Part shown: positions 44,946 through 54,490 of the stretch, one piece after another
Numbering within the stretch: position 1 is the stretch's first letter
How the letters are laid out: each line of letters starts with the position of its first letter
NCBI RefSeq assembly: GCF_049537155.1
Contig: NZ_JBMVQZ010000005.1
Location: forward strand, 62,001-126,000
Direction: 5' to 3'
DNA length: 64,000 nucleotides
DNA from: Limisphaera sp049537155
GTDB taxonomy: Bacteria; Verrucomicrobiota; Verrucomicrobiia; Limisphaerales; Limisphaeraceae
Notes under the pieces: generated by a model
What the model saw: the letters and a program-made list of their open reading frames with translations, nothing else
Databases searched by the model: none
Told to the model about the DNA's origin: nothing
Made by a program: the position numbers and the translations under genes

Positions 44946-46661
44946 ATGAAAACTGCGCCTTTGAGACCCGGCACACGCCATGGTTCGGCACTGCTCCAGG
45001 TCGTTCTCTTCGGCGGGGTGGCGGTGGCCATTCTGACAGCCGCCATGTCCTGGACCGCCCACACCGCCCAACTGACCCGGCGCAACCTGGACTATCAGAA
45101 AACCGTTTACGCAGCCGAAGCCGCCACCGAAAAGGTCCTGAGCGAGATCATCCACGACTACAACCGCCAGGGGGTTGCCGCCGTTGTGGCCAAATTGCCC
45201 GTCTACCGGACCCGGATCCCCACGGAAGAAGAAAACCCGGAATGGGCAGCCTACGAATTCGAAGCCGCGCCCGGAGAACCGGGCGGGATCTTGGTCGAAC
45301 AGGCCACCCCATGGTCGCTCACCAACCTCCAGTCGCAGTACCGCGGCCTCTCGGGTTACGCAGCCACCTTCAGCATCGCCGCCCGTGCCAGAGACCTGAC
45401 CCACACCCACCCGGTGGCTGCGGGCGTCCAACAGGACGTGCAGTTGGCCGTGATCCCCATCTTCCAGTTTGCCATCTTTTACAACCTGGACCTGGAAATC
45501 AATCCGGGGGCGCCCATGACGATAGGCGGCCGCGTACACGGCAATCGCAACATTTATTGCAATCCCAGCTCGGGAGTCACCCTCACCTTCCTGGACGATG
45601 TCACAACAGCCGGCTCGCTCCACCTCCACAAACACCCGGACGATCCGTTGAGCCGCGGCAACGGCACCACCGTTTTCCAAGGGCGCACCGACAGCGGCGT
45701 GATGACCCTCAACGTGCCCATCGGTGGGCCCGGCGATCCCGATGCCGTTCGCGCCATCGTGGAACCCCCGCCGCCGGGCGAACTCCCCACCTCGGAATCG
45801 GGCCGCGCCCGCTTCTACAACTCAGCCGACCTGCGCCTGATCCTCCGCGACACCGGCTTGGAAGTCCGGGGCGGCACCCTCACGACCGCGGCCTCCGTCA
45901 GCCTGCCTTGGACGGCCGTCACCAATTTCGTCCGGACCAACGTCTCCTTCACCGATCAACGCGAAGGCAAGACTGTCCGGGCAGTCGAACTGGACGTTGC
46001 GAAGTTCAGCACCTGGGCCTCCTCCGCCACCAACCCCGTCCGGGCCCTTCTGGGGCGCCCCATCAATTCCCTCTACGTGGCCGACCTGCGTGCCGCCCCT
46101 TCATCGGTCCTGCCGGCCGTCCGTCTCGTCAACGGGGCCACGTTACCCGCCAACGGATTGACCGTCGCCACACCCAACCCTCTCTACGTCCTGGGCCACT
46201 ACAACGCCCCGGCCGCCCACAGGGGCACCACCAACACCACGCAAACAAAGCCAGCGGCCCTCATCGCCGACGCCATCACCATCCTCTCAGGCAACTGGAA
46301 TGACGCCCACAGTCACCGGTCGTTGTCCTATCGCAGTGCGACCGACACCACCGTCAACGCCGCCTTCCTGGCCGGCATCGTCCCCACCGCGCCGGGTGCC
46401 TACAGCGGCGGCGTGGAAAACTTTCCGCGATTCCTGGAAAACTGGAGCGGCCGCACCCTCACCTACAACGGCTCCATGATCGTCCTCTACCCGAGCCGGG
46501 TGGCAACCAATCGGTGGCCGGGCACAGGCAGCGTGTACAACCCACCCCGGCGCAACTGGCATTTCGACCTCAACTTCCTCAATCCCGACAAACTCCCACC
46601 CCTCTGCCCCTCCGTTCGGGCCGTCATCCGGGGACGTTGGCAAACCTTCGCCGCCAATTGA
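44946..46661 (+). CDS. PilX/GspK-like large minor-pilin protein
   Basis: The 571-residue protein has a short N-terminus and a hydrophobic helix (SALLQVVLFGGVAVAILTAAM, 14-34) followed by a PilX-type pattern (YAAEAATEKVLSEI). The large C-terminal part is beta-rich (GGRVHGNRNIYC, LFGRP-like turns, NAAFLAGIVPT, GGVENFPRFLENW). The Glu+5 feature is not clear, as in GspK/PilX-type subunits. AGGA lies eight bases before the ATG. The size is much larger than usual PilX. It ends the pilin operon and converges with the arabinofuranosidase gene. Confidence 0.72.
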   Translation: MKTAPLRPGTRHGSALLQVVLFGGVAVAILTAAMSWTAHTAQLTRRNLDYQKTVYAAEAATEKVLSEIIHDYNRQGVAAVVAKLPVYRTRIPTEEENPEWAAYEFEAAPGEPGGILVEQATPWSLTNLQSQYRGLSGYAATFSIAARARDLTHTHPVAAGVQQDVQLAVIPIFQFAIFYNLDLEINPGAPMTIGGRVHGNRNIYCNPSSGVTLTFLDDVTTAGSLHLHKHPDDPLSRGNGTTVFQGRTDSGVMTLNVPIGGPGDPDAVRAIVEPPPPGELPTSESGRARFYNSADLRLILRDTGLEVRGGTLTTAASVSLPWTAVTNFVRTNVSFTDQREGKTVRAVELDVAKFSTWASSATNPVRALLGRPINSLYVADLRAAPSSVLPAVRLVNGATLPANGLTVATPNPLYVLGHYNAPAAHRGTTNTTQTKPAALIADAITILSGNWNDAHSHRSLSYRSATDTTVNAAFLAGIVPTAPGAYSGGVENFPRFLENWSGRTLTYNGSMIVLYPSRVATNRWPGTGSVYNPPRRNWHFDLNFLNPDKLPPLCPSVRAVIRGRWQTFAAN

Positions 46662-46752
46662 ACCAGCCCGGGGTCAAAGTCCGATCCGGACCACACACAC
46701 CTCCGCCGGCGCGGCCTGCCCGGCAGTGTGTCGGATCATAACGCGGCCCCAC

Positions 46753-49344
46753 TTACCGGGTGGCAAACCGTAATACACTCAGCGACCAGGCAGGCAACTC
46801 CAGGGCAAACGGTGTGCTCACCTCCACGGTCCGGACTTGCGGCCGGATCCGGTCGGGTGCACCGAACTCGTTCTCAGCCAGCGGATCCGCATGCGTCAGG
46901 ACCGTCAAGGTCCCGCTCCGCCTGTCCGTCAACCCCGGCAACTCGAGGGTCAACCACCGGGGCCGACCACTCCCGTTGACCAGTTTCACGATCGCGTCGC
47001 CCGTGGACCGATCTCGAACGGCCGACCAGGCAAAGTCCGGCCGCGGCACAAAACCGTCATCTTCCAGTTGCTGCACCAGCTCTCCGTCCAGGAGGCAACG
47101 CACCTTCGGCCCGTCCACCTCCACCCGGATCTGGTACCACCGGCCCGTCTCGATTCGTCCGGGCCGGGATCGGCCGATCTCCTGCTTGGCCCCGTCCACC
47201 GCCTTCTCGAACGCGTGCCGGCTGTTGCCCCAACCGCCAAGGTTCCACCAGTAATAATCATCCGCACTGCGGTACCGGAACCCGATCAGGAAACCCTCGC
47301 TGCCTCCGGTCTTGCGGGCACGCAGCGTCAGCGTGAACCGCGTGGACCCGGGAGGCGCGGTGAACAGGCAACGCGCCGGCGTGGCATCGTCAAGCTGCCG
47401 CAACACACCATCCTGCGCCAACCACCGGCCGCTCAACGACCGCCACGCGCCTTCCGGCCGCGAGAAATCCTCCAACCAGACCGTGCGCCCGTCCACCTCC
47501 ACACACACGTCGTCAAACTCGGCCTGCGTGTCCCACGTCCCCACAAACACACAGTCGTCCGGCCGGAGCGCCTCCCCGGCCGGGCCTGCGGGATCCTCGA
47601 ACACCCCCTCCAAATACACATCGCCACTGTTCAAACTGAACAGTTGTTGCACGTAATAGTTCGCGGTCCGCAACACACGCCTGTTGGTGAAATAAATCAG
47701 GTCCGGCCGCCACTGCGTGCGGCCCTCCTTGCCCAACAATGGAGCATAGGAGGCCATGATCACCACGTCTCCGTTCCGTTCCAGCGCCGTCAGATACGCC
47801 GCCTCCGCCAGGGCGGATCGCAGCGTGTTCCGCCGTCCCACATCGTGCGCGGCGTATTCGCCCAAATAAACCTTGGAACGACCCCGATCGTAGCGGTCAT
47901 ACCGTTGAAGATTCTCCCAGAACCAGGCGGGGGAGACGTAGTAATGCTCGTCCACGACGGGGAGCTTCAGCTCATCCGCAAATCGCCAGCCCTCGTCGTA
48001 GTCGGGCCCGCTGTGAAACGGTCCCACCGTGCCAATGACGGTGATTTCCGGGTGTTTCCTCCGGACGGCCTCGTAAATCATGCGGAACCGTTCCTTAAAA
48101 ACCGGGGTGATATGTTCCTCGTTTCCCACTCCGATGTACTTCAGGTGGAACGGCTCGGGGTGCCCGGCCGCAGCCCGGAGCGACCCCCACTTGGAATCGG
48201 GCGGGCCGTTGGCCCATTCGATCAGGTCCAGAACCTCCTGCACATACGCCGGCATCTCCTCCAGGGGCAGGCCACGCTGGCCCGTCCCTCCCTGATAATC
48301 GGCATTCTGGCAGCACACCCCCGCCGGCACCACCGGAACCGGCTCGGCCCCGATGTCCTCACAGAATTGGAAATACTCGTAGTAGCCGAGGCCCATGCTC
48401 TGGTGATAGCCCCAGAGATTGGGCTGGTTCCTGCGTTGTTCGACCGGGCCGATGGTCTGCGGCCACCGGTACAGATTGTTCAACCCGTACCCGTGAACCA
48501 GACAACCGCCCGGGAAACGCACGAACCGGGGTTTCAAATCCGCAATCGCCTGCGCCAGATCCGCCCGCAGCCCGTTCGGACGTCCCTTGAACGTGTCCCG
48601 CGGGAACAGGGAAATCATGTCCAGCGCCACACCACCGCGAGTCCGCGAAAGCACGACCAGACCCGCGCGCTCCTCGGTTCGTGCGGGTACCAGCGTGGCC
48701 GTCACCTTCTGCCAGTCCCGACCGGCCACGCTCACCCGGTTGGAAGCCAGCACCGTCCCATCCGGCGCCTCCAGTTCCACCGAGAACTCTGCCGGCCCCT
48801 CCAGCACGCCACTGCCACCCCAGCGATTCCCGGTAAACAACTGCCGGCCGAACATCGAGAAGTCATAGGTTCTGCCCGCCTCCACGGCAATGCCGTCAAA
48901 CCCACCGTTGCGCAAACCGAAGCCCCGCCCGACAACGCGCGTCTCCAACACCACGTAATGCGGATTGTTGGGATGGATCGGGAACGCATCCGCAACGACC
49001 ACAGCACCCTCCGCTCCGCCCCGCCGCACCGTCTCCCACGCCGTCAACGCCGTCCAGTCCGGCCGGGCCGTGGGCTGGTACTCGAACGACCGGTTTTGAA
49101 CCAGTTCCGCATACAACCCGCCATCGGCGGCGTAGTTGATGTCCTCGAAAAACACTCCGATCAGGTTCGTGCTGATCGGCCTGCCCTCTTGTCGCACATC
49201 CACCCGGAGCACCGCGGAGGCACCCGGTGGCCCCGCTTGACCCGTCGCACCCGCGGCCGCCACACCGGTCAAGCCCAGGACAGCAATCGCCGCCGCCCAC
49301 GGACTCAAGCATCTCGCCGATACCTTGAATTCGATTGCGTTCAT
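46753..49344 (-). CDS. Alpha-L-arabinofuranosidase, GH51, secreted
   Basis: The 863-residue protein has a signal peptide (PWAAAIAVLGLTGVAAAGATG). A carbohydrate-binding-like beta domain (50-270) precedes the (beta/alpha)8 barrel. The acid/base Glu is in GVGNEEH (about 405) and the nucleophile Glu in YLGEYAAHD (about 493). GH51 enzymes release L-arabinofuranose from arabinan or arabinoxylan with retention. Between barrel and C-terminal beta domain, residues about 600-765 form an inserted LamG/DUF1080-like sandwich, which makes the protein longer than most GH51. It is the last gene of the arabinan cluster, 140 bases after GH43. Confidence 0.9.
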   Translation of the reverse strand: MNAIEFKVSARCLSPWAAAIAVLGLTGVAAAGATGQAGPPGASAVLRVDVRQEGRPISTNLIGVFFEDINYAADGGLYAELVQNRSFEYQPTARPDWTALTAWETVRRGGAEGAVVVADAFPIHPNNPHYVVLETRVVGRGFGLRNGGFDGIAVEAGRTYDFSMFGRQLFTGNRWGGSGVLEGPAEFSVELEAPDGTVLASNRVSVAGRDWQKVTATLVPARTEERAGLVVLSRTRGGVALDMISLFPRDTFKGRPNGLRADLAQAIADLKPRFVRFPGGCLVHGYGLNNLYRWPQTIGPVEQRRNQPNLWGYHQSMGLGYYEYFQFCEDIGAEPVPVVPAGVCCQNADYQGGTGQRGLPLEEMPAYVQEVLDLIEWANGPPDSKWGSLRAAAGHPEPFHLKYIGVGNEEHITPVFKERFRMIYEAVRRKHPEITVIGTVGPFHSGPDYDEGWRFADELKLPVVDEHYYVSPAWFWENLQRYDRYDRGRSKVYLGEYAAHDVGRRNTLRSALAEAAYLTALERNGDVVIMASYAPLLGKEGRTQWRPDLIYFTNRRVLRTANYYVQQLFSLNSGDVYLEGVFEDPAGPAGEALRPDDCVFVGTWDTQAEFDDVCVEVDGRTVWLEDFSRPEGAWRSLSGRWLAQDGVLRQLDDATPARCLFTAPPGSTRFTLTLRARKTGGSEGFLIGFRYRSADDYYWWNLGGWGNSRHAFEKAVDGAKQEIGRSRPGRIETGRWYQIRVEVDGPKVRCLLDGELVQQLEDDGFVPRPDFAWSAVRDRSTGDAIVKLVNGSGRPRWLTLELPGLTDRRSGTLTVLTHADPLAENEFGAPDRIRPQVRTVEVSTPFALELPAWSLSVLRFATR

Positions 49345-49484
49345 GACTCGAGCGTTCCCTGCCAGCAGCATGAGAAGGTCACGTCCCTCCCCACCAAAAA
49401 CCGGAGAGAGGCGGAGGTCCCTCCTGTCTGCAAGACTCCGTACCCAGACCGGTTCCACAGCCCGGGGCCGTGCAACCGAGCATC

Positions 49485-50528
49485 CTATTCCCGACGGGGT
49501 TGCACCACGGGCCAACCCTCCGCGTCCCATTCCAAGGGCAGGATGTCCAGCGCACTGCGTCCACCCTGGTTCGCATCGTAAAAGTGGTAACTCACCCACC
49601 AACGGCCGTCGGCCTCGAAAAAGGCAGCATGGCCGGGCCCGATGAACCGACCCGAGCTGCCCAGAAACAGACTGCCGCCGCCCTGCCGAAGGTCGCGGCC
49701 CTCCCGGTCAAGGTACGGGCCCGTGACCGTGTGGCTCCGGCCCACACGGATCTCGTAGGTGCTGTTGGTCCCCCGACAACACTGTCCCCAGTTCACAAAC
49801 AGGAAGTAACTGTCTCCATGCCGCAAAAGGGCAGCCGCCTCTATCGCCTCCTTCCAGGCCAGTGACACCAACGGCGCGGCAGGATCCCTGCGCAGCCCCG
49901 TGGCAGGATCCAACTCCACCAACTTGATTCCCGACCAATAAGAGCCGAAGACCAACCACAGCCGGCCGTCCCGGTCCGGGAACGCAGCCGGATCGATGGC
50001 GTTGTAATCGTTCTCCGGCGTGGTCCGGATGACCGGACCGGCATCCTCCCAACCCCCTTCGGCTGCTTCCGGGTCCAAGGTTCTGGCCCGTGCCAGCCCG
50101 ATCGCCGATTGCCTCGACCCCCAGGTAGAGACCGAGTAGTAGAGGTAAAAGCGGTCCCCCATGCGAATCACATCCGGCGCCCAGTACCGAAACCGATGCC
50201 CGGGCACCCATGCCGTGGCCCAACCCGGCGCCTCGCGGAAGACCGATGGGCCTTCGTGCCAATCCAACCGGTTGGTGGACCATCGAGAGACGATCCCGCG
50301 GCCGGTCCCGAACACCCACCAGCGCGGCCCATCTCGAGTGACGGTGGACGGATCATGAATCCGAGTGTCACCACGCGGCACCGGCGGCTCCCCACCAAGC
50401 ACCCGGTCCACACCGCACACACCCAGCCCGAGGAACAGGCCGGCCGCGAACCCAGCGAGCCCGCCAGGCAGCCTCCTCCGGCTACGGCCCTGCCGGTCCT
50501 CTGCCCGAACACAAGGCGCGCGTCCCAT
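49485..50528 (-). CDS. GH43-family arabinanase, secreted
   Basis: The 347-residue protein has an export segment (LAGFAAGLFLGLGVCG, 22-37) and a five-bladed propeller. The GH43 features are IHDPSTV (catalytic base Asp), YNAIDPAAFPDRDG (second Asp), AIEAAALLRHG (Glu acid), and GPGHAAFF near the end. It resembles endo-1,5-alpha-L-arabinanases. With the GH51 gene it would degrade arabinan: cutting the chain and then releasing arabinose. It lies between the LamG protein gene and GH51 on the same strand. The start at 50528 gives a plausible Arg-rich signal peptide. Confidence 0.87.
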   Translation of the reverse strand: MGRAPCVRAEDRQGRSRRRLPGGLAGFAAGLFLGLGVCGVDRVLGGEPPVPRGDTRIHDPSTVTRDGPRWWVFGTGRGIVSRWSTNRLDWHEGPSVFREAPGWATAWVPGHRFRYWAPDVIRMGDRFYLYYSVSTWGSRQSAIGLARARTLDPEAAEGGWEDAGPVIRTTPENDYNAIDPAAFPDRDGRLWLVFGSYWSGIKLVELDPATGLRRDPAAPLVSLAWKEAIEAAALLRHGDSYFLFVNWGQCCRGTNSTYEIRVGRSHTVTGPYLDREGRDLRQGGGSLFLGSSGRFIGPGHAAFFEADGRWWVSYHFYDANQGGRSALDILPLEWDAEGWPVVQPRRE

Positions 50529-50627
50529 GGGAAATTCGAACCACAATGAAAGGGCTGCACGAAGGGGACCGGGAACGCCCTCCGTGCAGCCCGTGTCAAT
50601 CATGGACTCGGAACGGGACCCGACAGA

Positions 50628-53528
50628 CTACTTCTGCAGCCGGAAGTACCGCTGCGAAGCCCCCGCCAGCGGAACCGCCTGCTCGTAGTGATCGCCGACC
50701 AGCGTGGGCGTGCCCTCCACGGCCGACCAGCTCGCGCCGGGCCCGAGCACGGGCGTCGCGTACAGGGCGAAACCAGCCGCGCTGCTGGGCCAGCTCAGGA
50801 TCAGCTGGCTGCCCTCGATCCGGGCCGACAGTGACGGCGCTTCGGCCGGCGGGTTTGGACCCGTGGCGTAGTTGGCCAGGATCTGCGCCTCGGTCAGCAG
50901 ACCCGAGTAGATCCGGAACTCGTCGTAAGCGGCCTGCAGGTAGGGATCCCGCCACGGCGTCGGCATCGGCTCGGAGTACAGCGACCGACCCAGCCAGTTG
51001 TTGGTGTCGTTGATCTGGCTGAGCGACAGGTTCAGCGCACCCGGCTGGCTCATGGCCACCAACACACCGTTGCGGTAGTACTTCACCTGGCGCTCCTGCT
51101 CGTTGAAGAGCACCACCAGATGCAACTTCGTGCTGGTGGGCAGGGCGCCGCCGCTGATGTTGCCGTACACCCAGTTGAACTGCCCGTTGAGCGAGAGGAA
51201 GATGTTCGGTTCAGCCGTCCAATCCGGCCCGCCCGGCAGACTGCCGAAATCGAACACGCGCGACCAACCGTCCGAGTTGTAGATCGTGACCCACACCTCG
51301 AAGGTCGCGTTGTTGGTCAGGCGGGAGATGATCCCGTCGGGCAGGTCGATGTACGTGTCCGTGGCGCCCAGGGCGGCGTTGGTGTTGATCACCAGTTCAC
51401 CTGCGCCGGTCCAGTAGGCGTTGGTGACGCCGAGTGTGTTGATGCCGACGGTGATGTACCCGTGCGCACCTCCCACCACATCGGCCACCTGGATCCCTTC
51501 GGTCTCATTGAAGGTCCACCGGTGGACGAGCGTGGCGCTCGGAGCCACCACCTGAACCTCCTTGGTCGCTTCGAGCCCCTGATAACGGATACGGAGTGTG
51601 GCCGTCCCTGGAGCCACGGCCGTCAGCAAACCCCCGGATCCCACAGTCAACACGTCCGGACGATCCGAGGTGAGCTGCAGATCCGGATCGGTGAGCAGAT
51701 CCACATTCGGTGCGTTCTGCCAGTTGCCAATGACGCGGGCCCGTGCCTGGAAGCCCGCAGTGATCTGGGCCGGCGCATCCACATCGATGTTGATGAACTG
51801 GCCCGGAGAATTGTTGGTGTTGTTGGGACCGGCCCGGTAACTGGCCACGATCTGCTGCGCGCTGAGCGCACCGTCCCAGATCCGGAATTCGTCGATCAAC
51901 CCGTTCAGATACGGATCCGCGCCGTAAAGCGACCGCCCCAGATAGCTGTAGTTGTTGATGATGGCACTCAGCTCCCGCGTCATGGCCGTGTTCAAACCGG
52001 CCAGACGGCCATTCGTGTAAACGGCCATGAGGTCCCGACCAAAGTCCACCACAGCCACGATGTGGACATTGGTCCAGTTGTCCATGGTTCCCGGAATGAA
52101 CACGCCCTGTTCCCCGTTGCCGCTCCAGCCGGGTTGCGTGTTCGAGATGATGAAACGCGTATCACCGCCGCCGGAATGCGGGCAGAAAAAGATGTAGTTG
52201 CCGCCGTCCGACCCCACGGTGTTGCCGAAGTCGAACAGACGAGCCCAGTTGGCGTTCGGGCCAAAGGTGGCCCACGCCTCAAAGGTGATGGCATTGCGAG
52301 TGATGGTGCTCGGCGTGATCAAATTCGCCGGCAATTCCACGTACGAAAGCGCGGTGCCGTACAGAACGGCCTGACCACCCCGCTGTTCCGCGGCGATTTG
52401 AATGGTGCCATGCGCACCGCCCACGCTGTCCGTGGCCGTGAAACTTCCGTCCTCGTTGAAGCTGTACCGATGCAACAGCCTGGGCTCGAGATTGACCACT
52501 GTGACATCTTTCTGGGCGGTTCGGGTCACGCCATCGAGCGTGAATTCAACCGTGATGGTAGCGCTACCCAACCCAACGGCGGTCACGCGGCCACGCGCGT
52601 CCACGACCACCACATTGGTGTTCGAAGACCGATAGCTCAGACCCGGCACCCCCGTCACGTCCACCGCAAAAGGGATACGTGCTGTTCGTGCCAGGACCTT
52701 CGCATTGGCGCTCGATGCCCTGAGAAGCGTGGCCGGCAGATCAAGCTCCACCGAGGTGACGGCTCCGGGGTTCAGGTCCACCGTGTCCGGTCCCGAAACA
52801 TACGACGCCGCAACCTCCAGCGGGTTCAGTGCACCGTCCCAGATGCGGAACTCGTTGTAGCTCATGTTGGCGTAAGGATCGGCACCCCACTGAGACCGGC
52901 CCAGCCAGTTGTTGGTGGTCTCGCCAATCATGGCCGGGGTGTTGGTAAACCCGAGCGTCTCGCCAGCGAGCTGCCCGTTGACGTAAATGCGCGCCACGCC
53001 GGTGTTCGCATCCGACGTCCACACCAGGTGTGTCTCGGAACCGGTGGTAATCACCGGCCCGGGGACCTGCTGCGTGTTTCGTGCGGGTACCATGATGGTG
53101 ATGTCGCCCAGCACACCACCATTGGCATCGCCGGTCCGCATGAAGAAGTACGAAGTGGACGCCCCACTGTTGTTCAGGCTGTTACCGAAGTCCCAAACGC
53201 GGCTCCAGAAGGCCGTGACGAACGGGGTGTACCAGACCTCGATCGTGATGGCCGTGTAACCGGTAATGATGTTCGGCGGCAAGGCCACGTAGTCGCCGCT
53301 CGGGTCGCTCGACGGCAGCGTGGGGGTGTTCAACCAGACGGATCCAGCGCCGTCAAAATAGGCGCCGTTCATCAGCGTGGCGTTCCTGCCGCCCACCGAG
53401 TCCACGGCGGTGGTCTGGCCGCTGGGTTCGTTGAAACTCCAACGGTTCTTCAACGTGGCGCCACAGAGGGCCCACTGCATCCCCAGCACCAACGTGCCGG
53501 CCAGGAGGAATTTACAGGTTTTGCGCAT
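50628..53528 (-). CDS. Secreted LamG/Big2 repeat protein
   Basis: The 966-residue protein has a signal peptide (FLLAGTLVLGMQWALCGA). It consists of three LamG/concanavalin-like sandwiches (about 25-250, 350-575, 660-880), each beginning with a HRWSFNE/HRYSFNE/HRWTFNE strand and ending in NWLGRS, EFRIWDGAL or EFRIYSGLL. Between them lie Ig-like Big2-type domains (LSYRSSNTNVVVVDARGRV, LQLTSDRPDVLTVGSGG). The end is the short RYFRLQ module found in other large secreted proteins here. It probably binds polysaccharide at the cell surface or outside; no catalytic site is visible. It lies between the prepilin gene and the GH43 gene. Confidence 0.82.
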   Translation of the reverse strand: MRKTCKFLLAGTLVLGMQWALCGATLKNRWSFNEPSGQTTAVDSVGGRNATLMNGAYFDGAGSVWLNTPTLPSSDPSGDYVALPPNIITGYTAITIEVWYTPFVTAFWSRVWDFGNSLNNSGASTSYFFMRTGDANGGVLGDITIMVPARNTQQVPGPVITTGSETHLVWTSDANTGVARIYVNGQLAGETLGFTNTPAMIGETTNNWLGRSQWGADPYANMSYNEFRIWDGALNPLEVAASYVSGPDTVDLNPGAVTSVELDLPATLLRASSANAKVLARTARIPFAVDVTGVPGLSYRSSNTNVVVVDARGRVTAVGLGSATITVEFTLDGVTRTAQKDVTVVNLEPRLLHRYSFNEDGSFTATDSVGGAHGTIQIAAEQRGGQAVLYGTALSYVELPANLITPSTITRNAITFEAWATFGPNANWARLFDFGNTVGSDGGNYIFFCPHSGGGDTRFIISNTQPGWSGNGEQGVFIPGTMDNWTNVHIVAVVDFGRDLMAVYTNGRLAGLNTAMTRELSAIINNYSYLGRSLYGADPYLNGLIDEFRIWDGALSAQQIVASYRAGPNNTNNSPGQFINIDVDAPAQITAGFQARARVIGNWQNAPNVDLLTDPDLQLTSDRPDVLTVGSGGLLTAVAPGTATLRIRYQGLEATKEVQVVAPSATLVHRWTFNETEGIQVADVVGGAHGYITVGINTLGVTNAYWTGAGELVINTNAALGATDTYIDLPDGIISRLTNNATFEVWVTIYNSDGWSRVFDFGSLPGGPDWTAEPNIFLSLNGQFNWVYGNISGGALPTSTKLHLVVLFNEQERQVKYYRNGVLVAMSQPGALNLSLSQINDTNNWLGRSLYSEPMPTPWRDPYLQAAYDEFRIYSGLLTEAQILANYATGPNPPAEAPSLSARIEGSQLILSWPSSAAGFALYATPVLGPGASWSAVEGTPTLVGDHYEQAVPLAGASQRYFRLQK

Positions 53529-53680
53529 AGGTTCAGGTCTTCTGTTGGTGGGTTTGACGGTTGACTGTCTCACAGCCCGACACCACCGGCGGAACAAGAC
53601 GGCAAACCGGCCGCCCTCATCACCGGCGGTCTCTATCCGAAATCGCTCGGCTCTTTCTTGCAAGGTCCACGCATCCCAAA

Positions 53681-53695
53681 TTGTGGAATCCACAA
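53681..53695. repeat. Perfect 15-bp palindrome TTGTGGAATCCACAA
   Basis: Two 7-bp arms around one central base pair, in the 182-base gap between the prepilin gene and the LamG gene. The one-base loop rules out a hairpin terminator. A protein-binding operator for the LamG-GH43-GH51 part is possible. Confidence 0.4.
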
Positions 53696-53710
53696 GGGCC
53701 CTCGGGCCGG

Positions 53711-54490
53711 TTACCACCAGAAGTACGGGCCCGACAATGTGCGCACGCGCATTTCGTTGAAATTCCGCCAGCGACCGCTGCCATCGAGCATCCCCACGTT
53801 GCCGCCACTGGGAATGGGACCGTTGAGGTGCGGCGACCGATGGGCCTTGCTCCAGCCCCCACGGATTTGGGTGTAATTATTGATGTTGCGGTTCATCTCG
53901 TTGTTCATTTGCGAGATGGTGGCGCACGCCAGCAACACCCGTTCGGACGGCGGCGGCGCCGGCATGGTCAACGCGCCCAGGGTGATGGGCTCCGGCGTGA
54001 TCTTCTTGTTCACGTTGGTCGGGTTCAAAATGGGTTGTCCACCTGAACCGGTTCCGTCAAAGGTGTACGCGTAGCCGGCGACCCGGAAGCCCGTGCCCTG
54101 CGCGTTCACTGCAAAGTTCCACAACTCGTCGTCGTTCTGCTCGGGAAAACCCGGGTCATACCACAGCGGCCGAATCACCCCTTCCGGCCCCAACCGGTCC
54201 GTGACCGCCTGGGGGATGTCCCACAGCCAGTTGCCGATGTTCCGCCAGCTGGGCAGCCGGTCATTGTTGTCGCCCGCGTACATGAACAGGGCCGTGCTCT
54301 GCTGCTTGATGTTGTTCAAGCAGTGAATGCGCTTGGCCCGCTCCTTGGCGCGGGAAAGCGCGGGCAACAACATCCCGGCCAGGATGGCAATGATGGCAAT
54401 CACCACCAGCAACTCGATGAGGGTGAACGCACGAAATCCGGTACGACGCACCTTGCGCGAAACCGGCTTGTTCGAATCCAGTCTGCTCAT
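53711..54490 (-). CDS. Prepilin-like protein with H-x-DG C-terminal motif
   Basis: The 259-residue protein has a basic leader ending RAFTLIELLVVIAIIAILAGMLLPAL, the classical prepilin helix with Glu+5, followed by ALSRAKERAKRIHCLNN. The C-terminus contains SPHLNGPIPSGGNVGMLDGSG, close to the H-X9-DG type of the abundant Verrucomicrobia/Planctomycetes pilin-like proteins. Such proteins occur in many copies per genome, often beside polysaccharide genes; their function is not established. It is the first gene of the arabinan cluster after the regulator gene, and a paired direct repeat lies about 90-120 bases before its start. Confidence 0.82.
   Translation of the reverse strand: MSRLDSNKPVSRKVRRTGFRAFTLIELLVVIAIIAILAGMLLPALSRAKERAKRIHCLNNIKQQSTALFMYAGDNNDRLPSWRNIGNWLWDIPQAVTDRLGPEGVIRPLWYDPGFPEQNDDELWNFAVNAQGTGFRVAGYAYTFDGTGSGGQPILNPTNVNKKITPEPITLGALTMPAPPPSERVLLACATISQMNNEMNRNINNYTQIRGGWSKAHRSPHLNGPIPSGGNVGMLDGSGRWRNFNEMRVRTLSGPYFWW

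Noticed and set aside
46837..49581. 914-codon plus-strand frame opposite the GH51 gene
   Set aside because: Antisense shadow of a recognised enzyme; high GC at third positions removes stop codons on the other strand.
51120..53564. 814-codon plus-strand frame opposite the LamG gene
   Set aside because: Antisense shadow; the minus strand carries an obvious signal peptide and repeated LamG domains.
53681..53695. Reading the TTGTGGAATCCACAA palindrome as an intrinsic terminator of the prepilin gene
   Set aside because: The single central base allows no loop, and only three T residues follow on the minus strand.
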